From: Sequoia sempervirens
Taxonomy: Eukaryota; Streptophyta; Pinopsida; Cupressales; Cupressaceae
Assembly: GCA_007258455.2 (NCBI GenBank)
Contig: VDFB02018371.1
Location: 18,892-82,891 of the forward strand
Reading direction: 5' to 3'
DNA length: 64,000 nucleotides
Shown here: positions 1-12,154 of the stretch, in pieces
Numbering within the stretch: the first letter of the stretch is position 1
Layout of the letters: each line of letters begins with the position of its first letter
Made by a program: the position numbers and the translations under genes
Notes under the pieces: model-generated
The model's database searches: none
What the model was told of the DNA's origin: nothing
What the model saw: only the letters and a program-made list of their open reading frames with translations

Positions 1-524
1 ATTTGCGAGTGGTTTTTTTATACCCCAAGAGGGTTTTTCCACTCAGGAAATCTTTGTGTTATGTGACGTGTTTTTGTCTCTCATTCAGTTTCATGTCAAT
101 GTGCTCATTCAGTTGGTCAATGCTCTGATACATTGAGTTTGTTCAAAAGATTAATGTCAATTTGTTCAAGTCTGTATACAAAGTAAATTGTGCAAATCTG
201 ATCATTAAAAGTATTTCATAAAGCAAATTGAAATCTGCATTTTATACTCCATGTGTGAATGTTTAAAAGTATGTCAAAAGTAAAGCAATGTTATATTTTG
301 TGGAGTCTTTAAGTTCCGTTTTGAAAAGCACAGTAAGATTGTTCATAAAGCTTGATTGAACATATCATATGATGCTTTTAATATATGTTAAAGTCTCAAG
401 TTGCACTCGCATAAACAAAGTTGCATTGAGTTAAAGGTCAAAAGTTTAACTTGTGCTTTAAGAGTTAAAATTTGTATTACTCTGATTCACCCCCCCCCCT
501 CTCAGAGTGAATCCACTTCCAACA
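1..524 (+). mobile_element. Right end of a Ty1/copia-type LTR (5' part outside window)
   Basis: The stretch carries the gggtttttccac-type motif at about 30-43 and ends in a long C run (488-499) within a TGATTCACCC...CTCTCA block. The same block closes the two proven solo copia LTRs at 4279-5083 and 9919-11367. The end near 524 (...caaca) is set by where RNase H coding sequence of another copia element resumes. The left end and target duplication lie outside the window, so it may be a solo LTR or half of a full element. Confidence 0.6.
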
Positions 525-1150
525 GGCCTTTGTTGTACTCAATGCTACAAATGACTGCTTCCTACTACACGAGGATATCATCGCATACCCCAAACTGAAG
601 CAACATCCAGAGGTGCTCTTTCGATCAATGACACACCCTGCCCAATCAAAATCAGTATAACCATGCAACTTCAAATCCACACCTGCAGAATATCTCAGCC
701 CATATCCAACTGTGCCACGCAAGTATCTCAGGATATGTTTCGTTGCAACTAGATGTATTTTCCTTGGTTCACACATGAACTGACTAAGTGCACACATTGC
801 ATAGCAAATATCCGGTCTAGTATTTTGACTAGATACATCAATGATCCAATCAACTGCCTGTACATGATGGGATCCACCAGATCTGAATTAGTTGCAGCCT
901 CTTTTAACTTCTGAAACTTGGTTTCCATAGGCATAGACATGGATTTGCAACCCATCATACCAAATCTCTTCAAGATGTTAATTGTATACTTCTCTTGACT
1001 TAGAAAGATCTCATCCGGCATCTGCCATGCTTCTAAGCCAAGGAAGTAATGCATGTATCCAAGATCCTTCATTTCAAGTTAAGAAGCTAACTCCTTCTTG
1101 CCTTTGATAATGAGATCTTCTCCAGTAAGAAATAAATCAACATAAGGAAC
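525..1150 (-). pseudogene. Ty1/copia pol remnant: reverse transcriptase C-terminus and RNase H
   Basis: Read on the minus strand, 1150 to 749 gives copia reverse transcriptase: a YVDLFLTG-like catalytic strand (its second Asp replaced by Leu), then KDLGYMHYFLGLE and the YRQLIGSLMYL motif. After a frameshift near 780, 797 to 525 gives RNase H: HLVATKHILRYLRGT, then DWAGC.DRKSTSGCCF, then FVALSTTKA. The protein is cut inside RNase H by the LTR that ends at about 524. Upstream reverse transcriptase, integrase and protease are not recognisable before the leader region. Frameshift, catalytic change and truncation make it a dead copy. Family assignment is secure from the motif order. Confidence 0.85.
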
Positions 1151-3570
1151 CAAAATCAATTAGATTATCATTTTCTTTAGGTTCAGTTGGCTCCCTTTGA
1201 ATCTTTAAGTACTTGCATCATTCTTCTGACCTCATTGTCCAAGATTGCCTGCAATACTTGCCTTAGATAAATGTTTTCCAGTGCACACCTCTGGTACTGT
1301 AAAGAGTTCAGGGTTGACCTCCTAGACCTTATTGCAGATCACTCCATTGTAAATAGGTTTGCGGAGCTACCAATATCAAATCCAGATGACTGTCTTGTGC
1401 AATTATAATCTCAGTAGCTGAAGAGGTCTTCTAAGGATTTAGCACTTAGCCTTGCAATACAGTAATCTTCACTTCTTCTCAGTGAGTTACAAAACTCCCT
1501 CTTGATCCCTGCTTCAGAGATTGCAAAGAAGACTTCTGAAAGTGAACTCCCTCTAGCCACCAACTCAGTCCCATGGCTGCAAGTTGTGACTTCATGCTTG
1601 ATCATTTCTTTGGTCGGTATGACTTCCTCACAAGATGCCTCAAGCTTTTCATCGCTAAGCAATCTCTCATCACCTTCTTGCTCCTAGATTTGTCCTGGAA
1701 GCAATTTAGAGAGAGATTACTAACAATTTATAATTATCCAAAGAAATATCAAGGCTAGAATCATACAAGGTTTACTATCTCAGGTTATAGCATGAATACA
1801 TAAGAATTTATGAACAATATTAAAACATGAATAAGTCAACCTATAATAGAAATATATCAAAAGATCAGAATGAAGGGATACAAAAACTTATCTTTATTGA
1901 ATTCTGATATAACTCTTTCTTCCATCTTTTACTCCTCTCGAGAGTGCTAAACTCAGCACAACAAAAGACAATCTGAACAACTACAGATTTGAATGCATTA
2001 TGCAGTTAGCATGAAGAACCAACCCTCTCCAAGAGTCAAGGCTCTATCACAGTTCATGCAATAGAGAATGATATTGATGTGACCAACTTATCACCATCGA
2101 AATTGCAATTCTCTTTTTATTTCAAAGTCACACTCAGAAATCTTCACAACTAGCATGAAAAATAACTTGAAAATAATAATTTGAATCTACAAAGGATCTT
2201 ATGCCAGTGAACACAATTCAAGAGAAACCATGATCTCTCTTTACACATGATCCAAATAAATGATATAACTGAAATTCAGCCTAGAAAGGTGATTTCAAAC
2301 AAAACAAAGAATACTTATCTCTTTAAATATTTTGATGGATGCAATTACTAGACACAGTAAGATACGCTGCTCTTGCGCTCAGATTAGTCCACAACCTTCA
2401 TGGCTTGAACACAGGCCCCTAGCAAGGTTAAATTTGAACATGGTCTTTGACTGTTCAAATTTACGATGCACTCTGTTTCCTACTGCAACCCACCAGATTA
2501 TGAAATAGATGCAACACGCTTACTAGCAACACACAATGAATGAAGGTGACACCAAATGATCTCATCGACTGGATCACAATTCAATAGAAAACATGATCAA
2601 ACAAACGTTATTAGATCTGCACAACTACAGCAGACTGAATTTTACCCTAGAATTCAAAAAATGTAAACAGAAGGAAATATTTATCTCATTGAAATCAGAA
2701 TCGTTAAGTTTTGCACATAAACCCTCTTCAGATCTGCACATATTACTTTAGCTCTTGAATGTTTCAAGATTTTACAAGTTCCATTAAATTCCAATACACA
2801 AAGTGTGGATCAGCCTAGGTGTGAGAAGGATTGTTGATGCCCAATATGACTCTAGCCATGCTACTACAACCAACAACTTAGACAGAGGTGCCAGGCGACT
2901 ATACTCCATCAAATTTCCACCTTAAATTCCCACGCAACCATAGGAAAGACCACCTCTGGAAGCACGAAGGTCACAAGGAGCAGCGACCAGGTTTATGGAC
3001 CTCCAACGTAAGACATCCCACTCCACGCCAACACAGAAGCAACCAAACCTTTCTTAGGAACTCCTTCATACAAATCTTGAACTAAGAGAATCTTCACAGC
3101 AACATCCGACCCACGCCAATCAGCACGATGTACTGTACCAAAAAAAAAGACCAGGCCCAATATGCTCCTTCAATATAAGATCCTCCAATGGAATTTCCAA
3201 ACCATCCATTGCCAAAGACAATTCAAGATTATGAACTCTGAGCGCTGGAATGAGGAGATGATGATCCAATTCCCAGCGATATTAGGCTCCGCCCAAGGTG
3301 GCGTCGCCACACCACTTAATGCCAGGCTGGAGGTTGTCTTCTTCGCCGATTTCAGAGGCTTGACGGATGAAGCTAGCAGTTTGAGAAAGGCTCCTAGACG
3401 CCAACAGACAACACTTCTCTAGGGAGACTCAGTCTACAGCTCTCAAGAGTATTGAAAAAGTAAACCATATGAGGGACAAGCCAACAAAGGTTTCTGACTC
3501 CATCTGAATGGCCAGATTAAGAATTCAATTCCAAGCTCATGCTTAGTCAAATCTGATCAACCCTTTCCTT
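1151..3570 (-). other. Decayed internal region of the minus-strand copia element, no intact gene
   Basis: Between the copia pol remnant and the primer-binding site at 3571-3587 lies about 2.4 kb with only short frames, for example 83 codons at 1411-1662. I recognise no gag, protease or integrase motif. The position fits the leader, gag and early pol of the same element after deletion and decay. Part could instead be unrelated inserted DNA. Confidence 0.4.
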
Positions 3571-3587
3571 AACCCGCTCTGATACCA
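3571..3587 (-). promoter_or_regulatory. Primer-binding site of the minus-strand copia element
   Basis: On the minus strand the sequence reads TGGTATCAGAGCGGGTT directly after an LTR end. This is the usual plant copia site complementary to the 3' end of initiator tRNA-Met. It fixes orientation and the inner edge of the 5' LTR at 3588. Confidence 0.85.
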
Positions 3588-4235
3588 TGTTAGTTTTTAT
3601 GATCAGATTAGAGCACAAAAAATTAATTGAAAATTCAACACAATAACATAGTAGATACCATGGGAAAACCCTCCTCTTGAGGGAGAAAAACCTAGCAACA
3701 ATATATCACTTATATATTGAATATCACAAAGAATGTCTCATTTACAATGGCCCGATAGGAAGGCCAATAATAAGCATCACAATCTAATGAAAACACAAAA
3801 GCAATATGATGCAATCTACAAATGAAATCTCAGCCTCTAACAATGTCGATCTGCCTTGATGAAGAACTTGCACTTGCAAAGAACTCGAACTTGAGAAGGA
3901 TGAATGTGTATTGAATGAATGCTCGACAATGAAATGCTATTGATTATATATACAAGTGAGAGAGAAGGATGTGACCTTTCAAAGAACAAGAAGTCGGCCT
4001 TATCCAAAAATTGTGCCTCTTACACAAAAGGTCGACTCCCTAGAAGATCTTGCCACTTCAAGAATTTGAATCTTCACAATAAATAATAAAATATTATTTA
4101 GAATGGACGTGCCTCTTCATCCAATCGCTATCATATAAATTAAATAGCCCCAGGCTATTATTTAATTTATTAATCATGACATAAGGAGATCGGCTGGAAG
4201 TGGAGACTGATGCTGCAAACATCAACACAAACAAG
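3588..4235 (-). mobile_element. 5' LTR of the minus-strand copia element (outer end approximate)
   Basis: The LTR begins at TGTTAG immediately beyond the primer-binding site. On the minus strand it holds a TATA-like run at about 3943-3957 and a GGTTTTTCTCCC / GGGTTTTCCCATGG region at about 3657-3693, typical of copia R regions. The outer end near 4235 is only a guess, because the partner 3' LTR is not in the window. Confidence 0.6.
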
Positions 4236-4278
4236 CTTTACTAATTGGCTGCTTCAAACAAGACCACCTCATGTAAGA

Positions 4279-5083
4279 TGTTGGAAAAATTATTGTTGGC
4301 ATTAATGTCAAAGGTGATTTATGATGGCCAACCTATGGACCTAAGTTTGGCGCCCAACATGTGTAGACAAAAATTAAAATTAAAATTATATGTAATGTGG
4401 GCTGACCTCTCCTTGTGTGGCACCTTCTTTAGTGGGATTTAAAAATTAAAAATTAAAATATTAAAAAAGGGGATGACCCCTTGAGAGCTGTGCCCATCTT
4501 AGGGCATGTAAAATAAATTACACACAAATTATTTCCTTGCTAAGTTGGCCAACCTCTTGGAGGAGTCGCCTCCTTTGGGTGAAGAGGTGCTTGGACAAAG
4601 TATAAATAGAGGCTTGTGAGAGGGTTAAAATCAATCAATTTCAAGGAATATTATCCATATGAAAAGCATAAATAAAAAGATATTTGAGCAGATTCACAAG
4701 AGATATGTGAGCAGATTTATGAGAGGTTTTTAGCATCAATTTTGTGACAAGAAAAAAGATAAGATCATATGAGTGAATGTATTGCAGATTTGTGAATAGT
4801 TGTTAGGGTAGATCTAAGAGGAAGTTGCAAATAAATTATCATATTATTCATTTGGAGGTTGGAGCCTCCTAATTGAAGAGATCGAGAGGTTGGCGTTTCT
4901 TATTAGAAGAGATTGGTGTTTCTTGTTGGGTTGGTGCTTAGTGGTGGGGATTGGAGTTTCCAATGGATTGATGCCCACGAAATTTGTAAGAAGGTAATAT
5001 TGCTGTGATTGATTAAGTTGTGAAAAGAAAATTTTGACCTATATTGATTCACCCCCCTCTCAATACAAGTGTGTGTTTCATCA
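4279..5083 (+). mobile_element. Solo Ty1/copia LTR with target duplication TAAGA
   Basis: The LTR starts TGTTGG and ends ...TTCATCA (805 bp). It is flanked by TAAGA at 4274-4278 and 5084-5088, a perfect 5-bp target duplication with no internal region, so it is a solo LTR formed by recombination. A TATA box (tataaatag) lies at 4601-4609. Near the 3' end is the block TGATTCACCCCCCTCTCA flanked by the inverted arms tattga / tcaata. Confidence 0.9.
4601..4609 (+). promoter_or_regulatory. TATA box of the solo copia LTR
   Basis: The string tataaatag, followed by a purine-rich start region, lies about 320 bp into the LTR. That is where the U3/R boundary would be expected. Confidence 0.6.
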
Positions 5084-5088
5084 TAAGA

Positions 5089-7506
5089 TTCCTCACTAAC
5101 TGTTACCAATACTTGCTTATTTTTCCTTATTTCTCCTAGGCAATTTATCCAACAATTTGCATAGACATATATGTTTATGACTTTATGCAGATTTGAATAA
5201 TATTGAATTTGTAAGGTTTCAAACAATATTCTCCATAGATTTGAAATTCATAAAAATTGATGATAATGAAACATAGGAATTATGTTTTGATGGCTCTAAG
5301 TGTCGAACTGGCTTTGTTGCGAGAGTTATATTAATACCCCCCTCGGGGAAGCTAATTCCCTTATCCTACCGACTAAATTTCCTATGTACAAACAACACTG
5401 TTGAGTATCAGGGCCTTATCACTAGATTACGTGTGGCCTTGTCCTTAGGTGTTCAACACATCCACTCTTGCAACTCAATATTTTTTACGAAAGAAAGATA
5501 TATTTGGAATTTATAATTGCTGACTTGTTCAACATTCTGGATACATAAGTTGCGATGAAAGATTTCTCTTGAATTTGGCCGTATGGCCATTCAAGATTAA
5601 GTTTCCATTGGCAATGTCTAAATTAAAAGAACATAATCCATATGTCTGCTTAGAAACACCCAGCTGCTATGAAAGTCAAATCTGCAGTTTAAGCCATGTC
5701 CAATTTGTCATCTTTCAAAATTAAATCCCAATTTCTTTTCTTTCGCCGACCTCCTTCATGCATACCACACGACTTCCTCAAATTGCACAGGCGACACCAT
5801 ACAAAAATTAAAATTTATTATATAATGCAGCGACTAGAATGATTGTGGCGGCTCATACTAACTCCAGACACATCCCCTCCCAATCTGCTACAGCTTCCAC
5901 CTAAGACTCCACAACTCCTTTCTCCAGGTGCGGTGGCTTATGATAAGGTGGCAATTTAAATTTAAACTTGCAATTGATTGTATTATTCCATTTTTGTCTT
6001 CTTATCAAGACCTATGGTCCCCCAAACAATAATCGTGCCTTTCAGAATCGATGAATCTTAGTCTTTGTGAATATTTTAATTTGCATTCCCATAGGCTGCT
6101 CATGTAAGTAGCTCGATCACCATTAGACTTGAATATTCAAAGCTTATGATATAGGCGTGGGAGTAAGTCCTTTTTAAACTCTCAGCCGCATATATTAATC
6201 CATTTGATCTCTCAACAAATAAACCTTACATTCCACTATCCTATATACTATATTGAAATCACAAATAACTCATAGAGGCAAAACACCATCACATTCGAAC
6301 ACTATTCTAAGAAAATAAATCAAATACCTTTATTCTAAACTCTGATTGATATATTTGAAATTTGTCTTCGGAGAAGACTTCCCAAATTTCGTAAATAAGC
6401 CCAGTTGTGAACTCTAAAATGAATCCACTCTCAGATGATTTGGGTTTTCATCCAATCCACCAACTCAAGGTTTTTCATCCTCAAGTCTCTTGAAAAGCTA
6501 TGCTATCCAAAATGCTCCTAATAATAATTTCTCCAAGATGATTAATTCATTTCCTTTTCCCCCTTTTATACTTCACCACCTTACTAAATATTTTGCATTT
6601 GTAAAGTGACTTTTATTAAATATTTGAGCACCACATTTATTAAGGTCACTTTAACAATTAATTAATTAATTAAATATTAACATCCAAAATATTATTTCAA
6701 GATAATTTAATATTTAATTAATTAAATTGACTCCATGGTGACTACTCGAAAATTAGGGACATTACACCCCGTATGGCCTTTAATGACAATATGCTAAGAT
6801 AGTATGGAAAATGTACGAAACTTTCAATCAAATGAAACACATGAATATCCCAACATATCGTTCAACTTCATTAAAACATTTTGTTTATTTTTTCATTCAC
6901 ACCCTGTACGACCCAACTGGAATAGTAAATGCTTTGAAACTAAAGATGTATGGTTGTATACAGAAAATACAATCTCATCAAAACACTATAAAAAACCATT
7001 AAATTACTAGTATACCCTTTCCGTTTGCAAAGACCATTATTTTCAATCTATTACTCTGTAAATTCACTAATAATGTAGCTCCATCACAACCTCTGATTAA
7101 GACTATCAGCAATCACCTAGGAAGGATCTTCCACCTTTGAAGATGATATTCTTCATGAAGGATTTCGTCTTCACGAAGTTTTGTAAAACATCAACAAAAG
7201 TCCTCTTCCCAAAAATTAACGCATATGGAGAAATGAGCCCAAAATTACTTTTGTTCTTCTTTCCATAACTCACACACGAATTTTTACTTTTATTATTTCC
7301 TTGTCTCCCATTTGGACACTGACAATTAAAACATTAACATCACTTTTTAATTTTACCTTATGTCTCCCGTAGGTGCCACTTTATAAAGTCCCCTTTTTTA
7401 TATTATTTTAATAAATGTTAAGTTAAATATTTAATTTTACTTAAGAACATTAATGTTTAAATTAAAATAATATCCAACTAACTAAACCAAGAGAGGGGAC
7501 ATTACA
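5089..7506. other. No gene recognised; two LTR-like ends of the gggacattaca type
   Basis: The sequence is AT-rich with only short frames. It contains two strings gggacattaca, ending at 6766 and 7506. Proven LTRs elsewhere in the window end with this string (13989, 19629, 28491, 36318, 42832). They may mark old minus-oriented LTRs of the same superfamily. I could not find matching outer ends or target duplications. Confidence 0.35.
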
Positions 7507-7619
7507 ATTGGATGCAATTAAGCTCAACAATTTGTTGAGACAACTTGATGTGTACTTTGGAATTCGTGGATTCTCTTTTGATTCTCTTTTGAGAAGTTTT
7601 TTTTTTAATTGAATGCACT

Positions 7620-9440
7620 TTGCTTTGGTGGGAAGGCTATATGAAATCTTAGAAATCTAGCAAGAATTCTCCCTTTGAGAGGTGGGAAACATTGAAGAAG
7701 CTGATTAGAGCCTAAAATAATGTCATTTGATTAACTAAAATAATCTTCTTCAATATGTCTAAAAGCCTGAGTGCTAACAGTTTTGCCAAAACTTTATAAG
7801 ATGAATTCAACAGGGTAATTGGCATCCAATTTTTTAATTGAATTCATATCCCCCTCTTTTGGCAATAATATAATCACACTTTGTTAGTGTTGGGCCCTAG
7901 GGAACTATTCTCCAAAGCTTCCTAGTAGACTTCTAGAAGATCCTTTGCAACCCAATCACTATTCTCCTTGTAAAATTCAATAGGAATATTGTCAGGGTCC
8001 AAAGCTTTATCAGATTTAAAGAACTAAATAACTTCAATGATTTCTTCTTTAGAAATCATCTTTCCAATCTCCATTCAATCTTCCTCCTCAAGCTTAGTAG
8101 GGATGATTCTTCTACAAAAAGCTCTAGCATTTACACTCTTTCTACTCTCCTTAGAAGAAAACAAATTCATAGTTTTTTTGGAAAGCATCCCTAATTTCTT
8201 TGGGGTCCTTTGTCAACACCTCTCCCACCATAATATGTCCAATTTGTTCTTTGTTCTACTTAGCTTTCAAAATATTGAAAAAATATTTAGACCTTTTTAT
8301 CACCTTCTTTAAGCTAGGTCAATTTATCCCTAAGCTTGGCCCCTTGGATTCTAGAATTTTTCAAACATCTCAAGTGATGTTTAGTTTTCGATAATTCTTC
8401 ATACAATTTTTAATTTTTACTATTTTTTTGTAAGGTGCATTCCAGAGCTAATAATTTCTCCTCCAACCTATTATCCTCCCTTCTATCCAAATTTTTTTTT
8501 CTTACCAATGATACTCCACAATTCTTTCCATGCAAGAGTCTTATTCTCCCATCTAACAATAGCAGAACCCCAAAAGAACTAATCATTAATTAACCTTACG
8601 TTAAAAAATGGCTGCTATAATTTATCATCTTTTAATAAGGTGGTGTTTAATTTGAACAATTGGTTTTTTCTGCAAGGATTGACATCCCTATTGCCAATGA
8701 TCTTAGTCCAGATCTCCACAATATAGCGATGAAACATTGTAAAAGGAATAACTTTGACTGAGTATTCATCCACCTCCACTTTAAAATCAAAATAAGTTTT
8801 ATTAGCATAGAATCTATCTTGCCTTGAGTAAATTCTTTTCCTTGGGAATTGGTTATTGCTCCAAGTAAACTAAATTTTACTCCTATTCCTTTGATTTTCA
8901 AGAGGGTCCTTAATGTTAAGGATTCTTTTCATTTTTTACCATAAGAAGAGTTCATTACCTTTCCATAGTTTGTCTTTACCCCCTGACTTATCCTCTCTAG
9001 ACTCCACCATGTTAAAATCACCCGTGAGAATCCAAGGGACCTTAGGGTGAAACTAAGAAATCCAGATCCACATTAGACTCCTCTCTTTATAGTAATTTGC
9101 AACATAAATAGAGTAAATACCAAAAACATTCCACTCTTTATTCAAAATGATCCACTCCACCCTATTATAGGGTGAAATACCATTCCCCCACAATAGAGGA
9201 TGCCCAAGAGTCTCTAATCAAAATGGTTGCACCACCTTTCCCTTTATTGTGCTTAGTCGATAAGGAAATATAACAACTTCAAACAAATTTCAACACATGT
9301 TCCAATTGAAAACCAACAATGTTTGTTTCTTGCAAACAAAGAACATCCAGACTAGACTTACCATAACAAAAGGACCTCAATAGATATTTTCTATCAACAT
9401 ATTCCAAACTCTTGATGTTCCAAATTACACAATGTAAGCT
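7620..9440 (-). pseudogene. LINE (L1-type) ORF2 remnant: endonuclease and start of reverse transcriptase
   Basis: Minus-strand translation gives an apurinic-type endonuclease at about 9440-8930: WNIKSLEYVDRKYLLRS, LDVLCLQETN, GKGGATILIRDSW and TGDFNMVESREDKSGGK. These match the N-WN, QET and GDFN blocks of L1 endonucleases. Around 7990-7750 the reverse transcriptase entry motifs appear: LDPDNIPIEFYK and NWMPITLLNSSYKVLAK. Many frameshifts and stops separate these blocks, and the catalytic FADD region and 3' end are missing near 7620. It would have copied LINE RNA into a nicked target. ORF1 of probably the same element lies to the right (11373-12154 and 19635-19955). Confidence 0.8.
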
Positions 9441-9918
9441 CATTTATCAAGGGAGGGAGAGGAAATAAATTTTTGGTTTTTATATAATCTATCAAAACAT
9501 TTGGGGATCTTCTCTTCTTTGCCTTTTTTTGTTACTGTTTTTCCCCAATCTCTTAGTCCAATGTTTTCCCTTTTTTTGTTTCTTCACCTAGAGACTTTTC
9601 CCCAATCTCTCTGACATCTTTTTAAAAAAGGGGGTTATCATGTTCTAAGACAATTATTTGTCTTGTGGGGTTCAGATCTTGGATCTTTTCCCTTTTAACA
9701 TTCTCCAAGGATCCATAAGTTTTTGACACCATATGTGAAGGCTCTGGGATTTTGTTTACCCCTTCAGCTCTATTTTTTCTAAAGCCTACTGTTGTGCATT
9801 TTTTCTAACTCCTATCTTAGAAGAGGGACCCGATTCCTCCACAGATAGTCCTTTAGCTAGAATAACCCCATATTCTTCCTCTCCCACAAGGGAGAATTTT
9901 TGACCCACATCACAAACC

Positions 9919-11367
9919 TGTTAGAAGTATTGTCATTGATGTCAAATATCAAAGCAATTTATAAAGACATTGATATATTCAGATTGTGCTTAGTTTTGAA
10001 GAAATTGTTATATTTAGTTTTTTGCTCAGATTTGAAGTTCGGACTGAACAACACCCAGATCAATTTTAATTATCATCTAGGAGTCGGTATGATGTTATCA
10101 ACTAGGATGAAGATTCCATGAGACAGATTCTCGACCTCTAATCGAGTTCATGAGATCGTGGTCTATGAGGAATAAAATATGACGGGTCTCTATTGAAGCT
10201 GATGTTGCAAGAAAACTATGATAATTTTATCGATGGCATTTAAATTACTCAACACAGTAAAATTTGAGGAAGGACCCGCAAATTAATGACTAATATGATA
10301 GCGGCAGTTTCAAATCTTATCAACAATAATAAAATACTCAAACGTATATCTTCAGAAGCTTGTTGCGATCTGGTTATGTGAAGCATTGGGTAAACATTTG
10401 ATCATTATTAAATTAGAGTTTAAAGAAGAAGTGGCAGATGTGGGCCCCGAAATTCTGAAAAGACGCGTTTTTGTTTAATGGACGTATTCTTTAAAAGGAA
10501 TGTTTCTTTAAGAGACGTGGTATTTAAAAATTCTTAATACGTTTTTTCTAAAACGTGTTTTTTTCAAAAGGTCTTCAAAAAGAACGCATTTCTTCATTGA
10601 CCAAACAGGACGGGTATCTCCAGATCAGATATCTTCAAACTGACGTGTCTCTCCAACTTAACATAATTCGACCTTCATTAGATGTGTTCTTTTATTGTAA
10701 AGACACAATCATTCGATGACTAAACAGGGTGTTTTATTTGTTCTGTGAAGTAATCTTACAAAACTGCTTCAACTAACAAAGCAAAATAAAACTAAATCAA
10801 AGATCATTAAACAGAAAATTAGGCTAATGAAATGGTATGAATAAAAGTTGAAAAGGAAAGGTGATGATCTTTCAACAAAAGGCACAATTTTTTATCAAAG
10901 TATATATTTGTAATTCTTTTTTGATTTGAAAGTGTGGTTGTTGTTGAAGATTAGCAGTTCAGTCAGATTCCCACCTCCTTGTGTGGGCTGAAGGTGATAT
11001 CATTGATCACATAGAGCAGATTGGAGAGTTGGGCTTGTGCAGATCAGATTGAAGGCAGTCTCACTTCCATCAAATCAAGGTTTGGTGCCTTGCATTAGGG
11101 GTTGGTGCTCCTTGTAGGCAGGTGTCTACTAAATTTGTAGAGGTCTAGGTGTTCCTTGTAGGCTACATTCTACTAAATCATCTTGGTGTAAATTTGTAGG
11201 TTGGTGCCTACTTTGAAAAATATTATTTCAATAAAGTTGTATCAATTTGGGGAAATTGGTTCATATCAAAAAATTGATTGTAATAAGTTTGACAAGATTA
11301 AAAATAAAAGTTTGTATTTGATTTACTGATTCACCCCCCCCTCTCAGTAAATCTTTTGTGCTCTTCA
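9919..11367 (+). mobile_element. Solo Ty1/copia LTR with target duplication AAACC, inside the LINE
   Basis: The LTR runs from TGTTAGAAG to ...CTCTTCA (1449 bp). It is flanked by AAACC at 9914-9918 and 11368-11372, with no internal sequence, so it is a solo LTR. Its start (TGTTAGAAGTATTGTCATTG) is typical of plant copia LTRs. The C-run block near 11330-11344 is bounded by perfect 10-bp inverted arms (11320-11329 and 11344-11353). It separates LINE ORF2 from LINE ORF1. Confidence 0.92.
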
Positions 11368-11372
11368 AAACC

Positions 11373-12154
11373 TCCTAAGAGGAGGGAGGTTCAAAATTTA
11401 CCATAGTGTTAAAATTTTTTTCTTAATGATTTTCATTATACCATTGAGAGTCCTTATCCGTTCCCATGTTGACCTTACCCTATTCATTAGGGTTTTTTCA
11501 TCATTTTTAATAAGGTCTTCAAGGAATTTTTTTAGCAGTCTTGGGCAATCCTTTCTCATATGCCCCTTTTTTTGCAAAGAAAGCAAGCATTGAGGTTCCC
11601 AAGTAGCTCAAGGTTACAAGAAACAACTGAATTTTCTAATTGAATTTCCAATGTTTTTGGTATTTCAATGCTAGGTTTAAGTGAAATCAAAACCCTAGAA
11701 TTAAGATGGGGTAACGTTACCTTGGTTTCTTCAAGTTGAAGAACTTCTCCTAGGGGTTTCAAGATTTGTGGAATGAATTTCCACAACTGGGGGACCAAAT
11801 TTTTAATTTCCACCCACCTTGCGGCCAAATAGTTCAAAAAAAATTTTGGCTTGGACTCCAACAACTAGGGCAAGGCTCTAAAAACAAATTGCCCTATATT
11901 CCATAATTCCTTTTTAAGAATTATTTCTTTCATGTTATGATGTTTCAAAATATAACAAAAAGCCCCTTTTGAATCATTCTACAAAAACTAATATACAAAC
12001 CAAGCTTTTTGCCCCAAACTTTTCCTAGCCATTCATCAAAGAATTTTCTTGAGGGGAGCATATTATTGTCCAAACAAACCAGAAATATAGTTGTGCTACT
12101 TAGTCTACATTCTTCCTCCTTTAAAGCTTGTAGCATATCTAGATTTGGCACAAT
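11373..12154 (-). pseudogene. LINE ORF1 remnant (C-terminal part with CCHC zinc knuckle)
   Basis: Minus-strand frames at 12154-11945, 11864-11559 and 11586-11398 join, through frameshifts, into a plant LINE ORF1-like protein. It has a tryptophan-rich RNA-binding type region (WVEIKNLVPQLWKFIPQIL, then SRVLISLKP), followed by a zinc knuckle CFLCKK.GHMRKDC (CX2CX4HX4C) at about 11535-11580. The knuckle is broken by a one-base length change in a run of A and G. ORF1 proteins coat LINE RNA. Its N-terminal part continues at 19635 after the LTR element inserted at 12155. Confidence 0.75.

Noticed and set aside
1411..1662. 83-codon minus-strand frame in the copia interior
   Set aside because: No gag or pol motif; overlaps open frames on the other strand; treated as decayed element sequence.
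3571..3587. tRNA-like strings at 3571-3587, 17781-17793 and 41154-41166
   Set aside because: They are primer-binding sites next to LTRs, not tRNA genes; no cloverleaf follows.
5290..5470. SINE- or tRNA-like string on the minus strand (ctagtgataaggccctgata)
   Set aside because: No B box at the right distance, no A tail and no target duplication.
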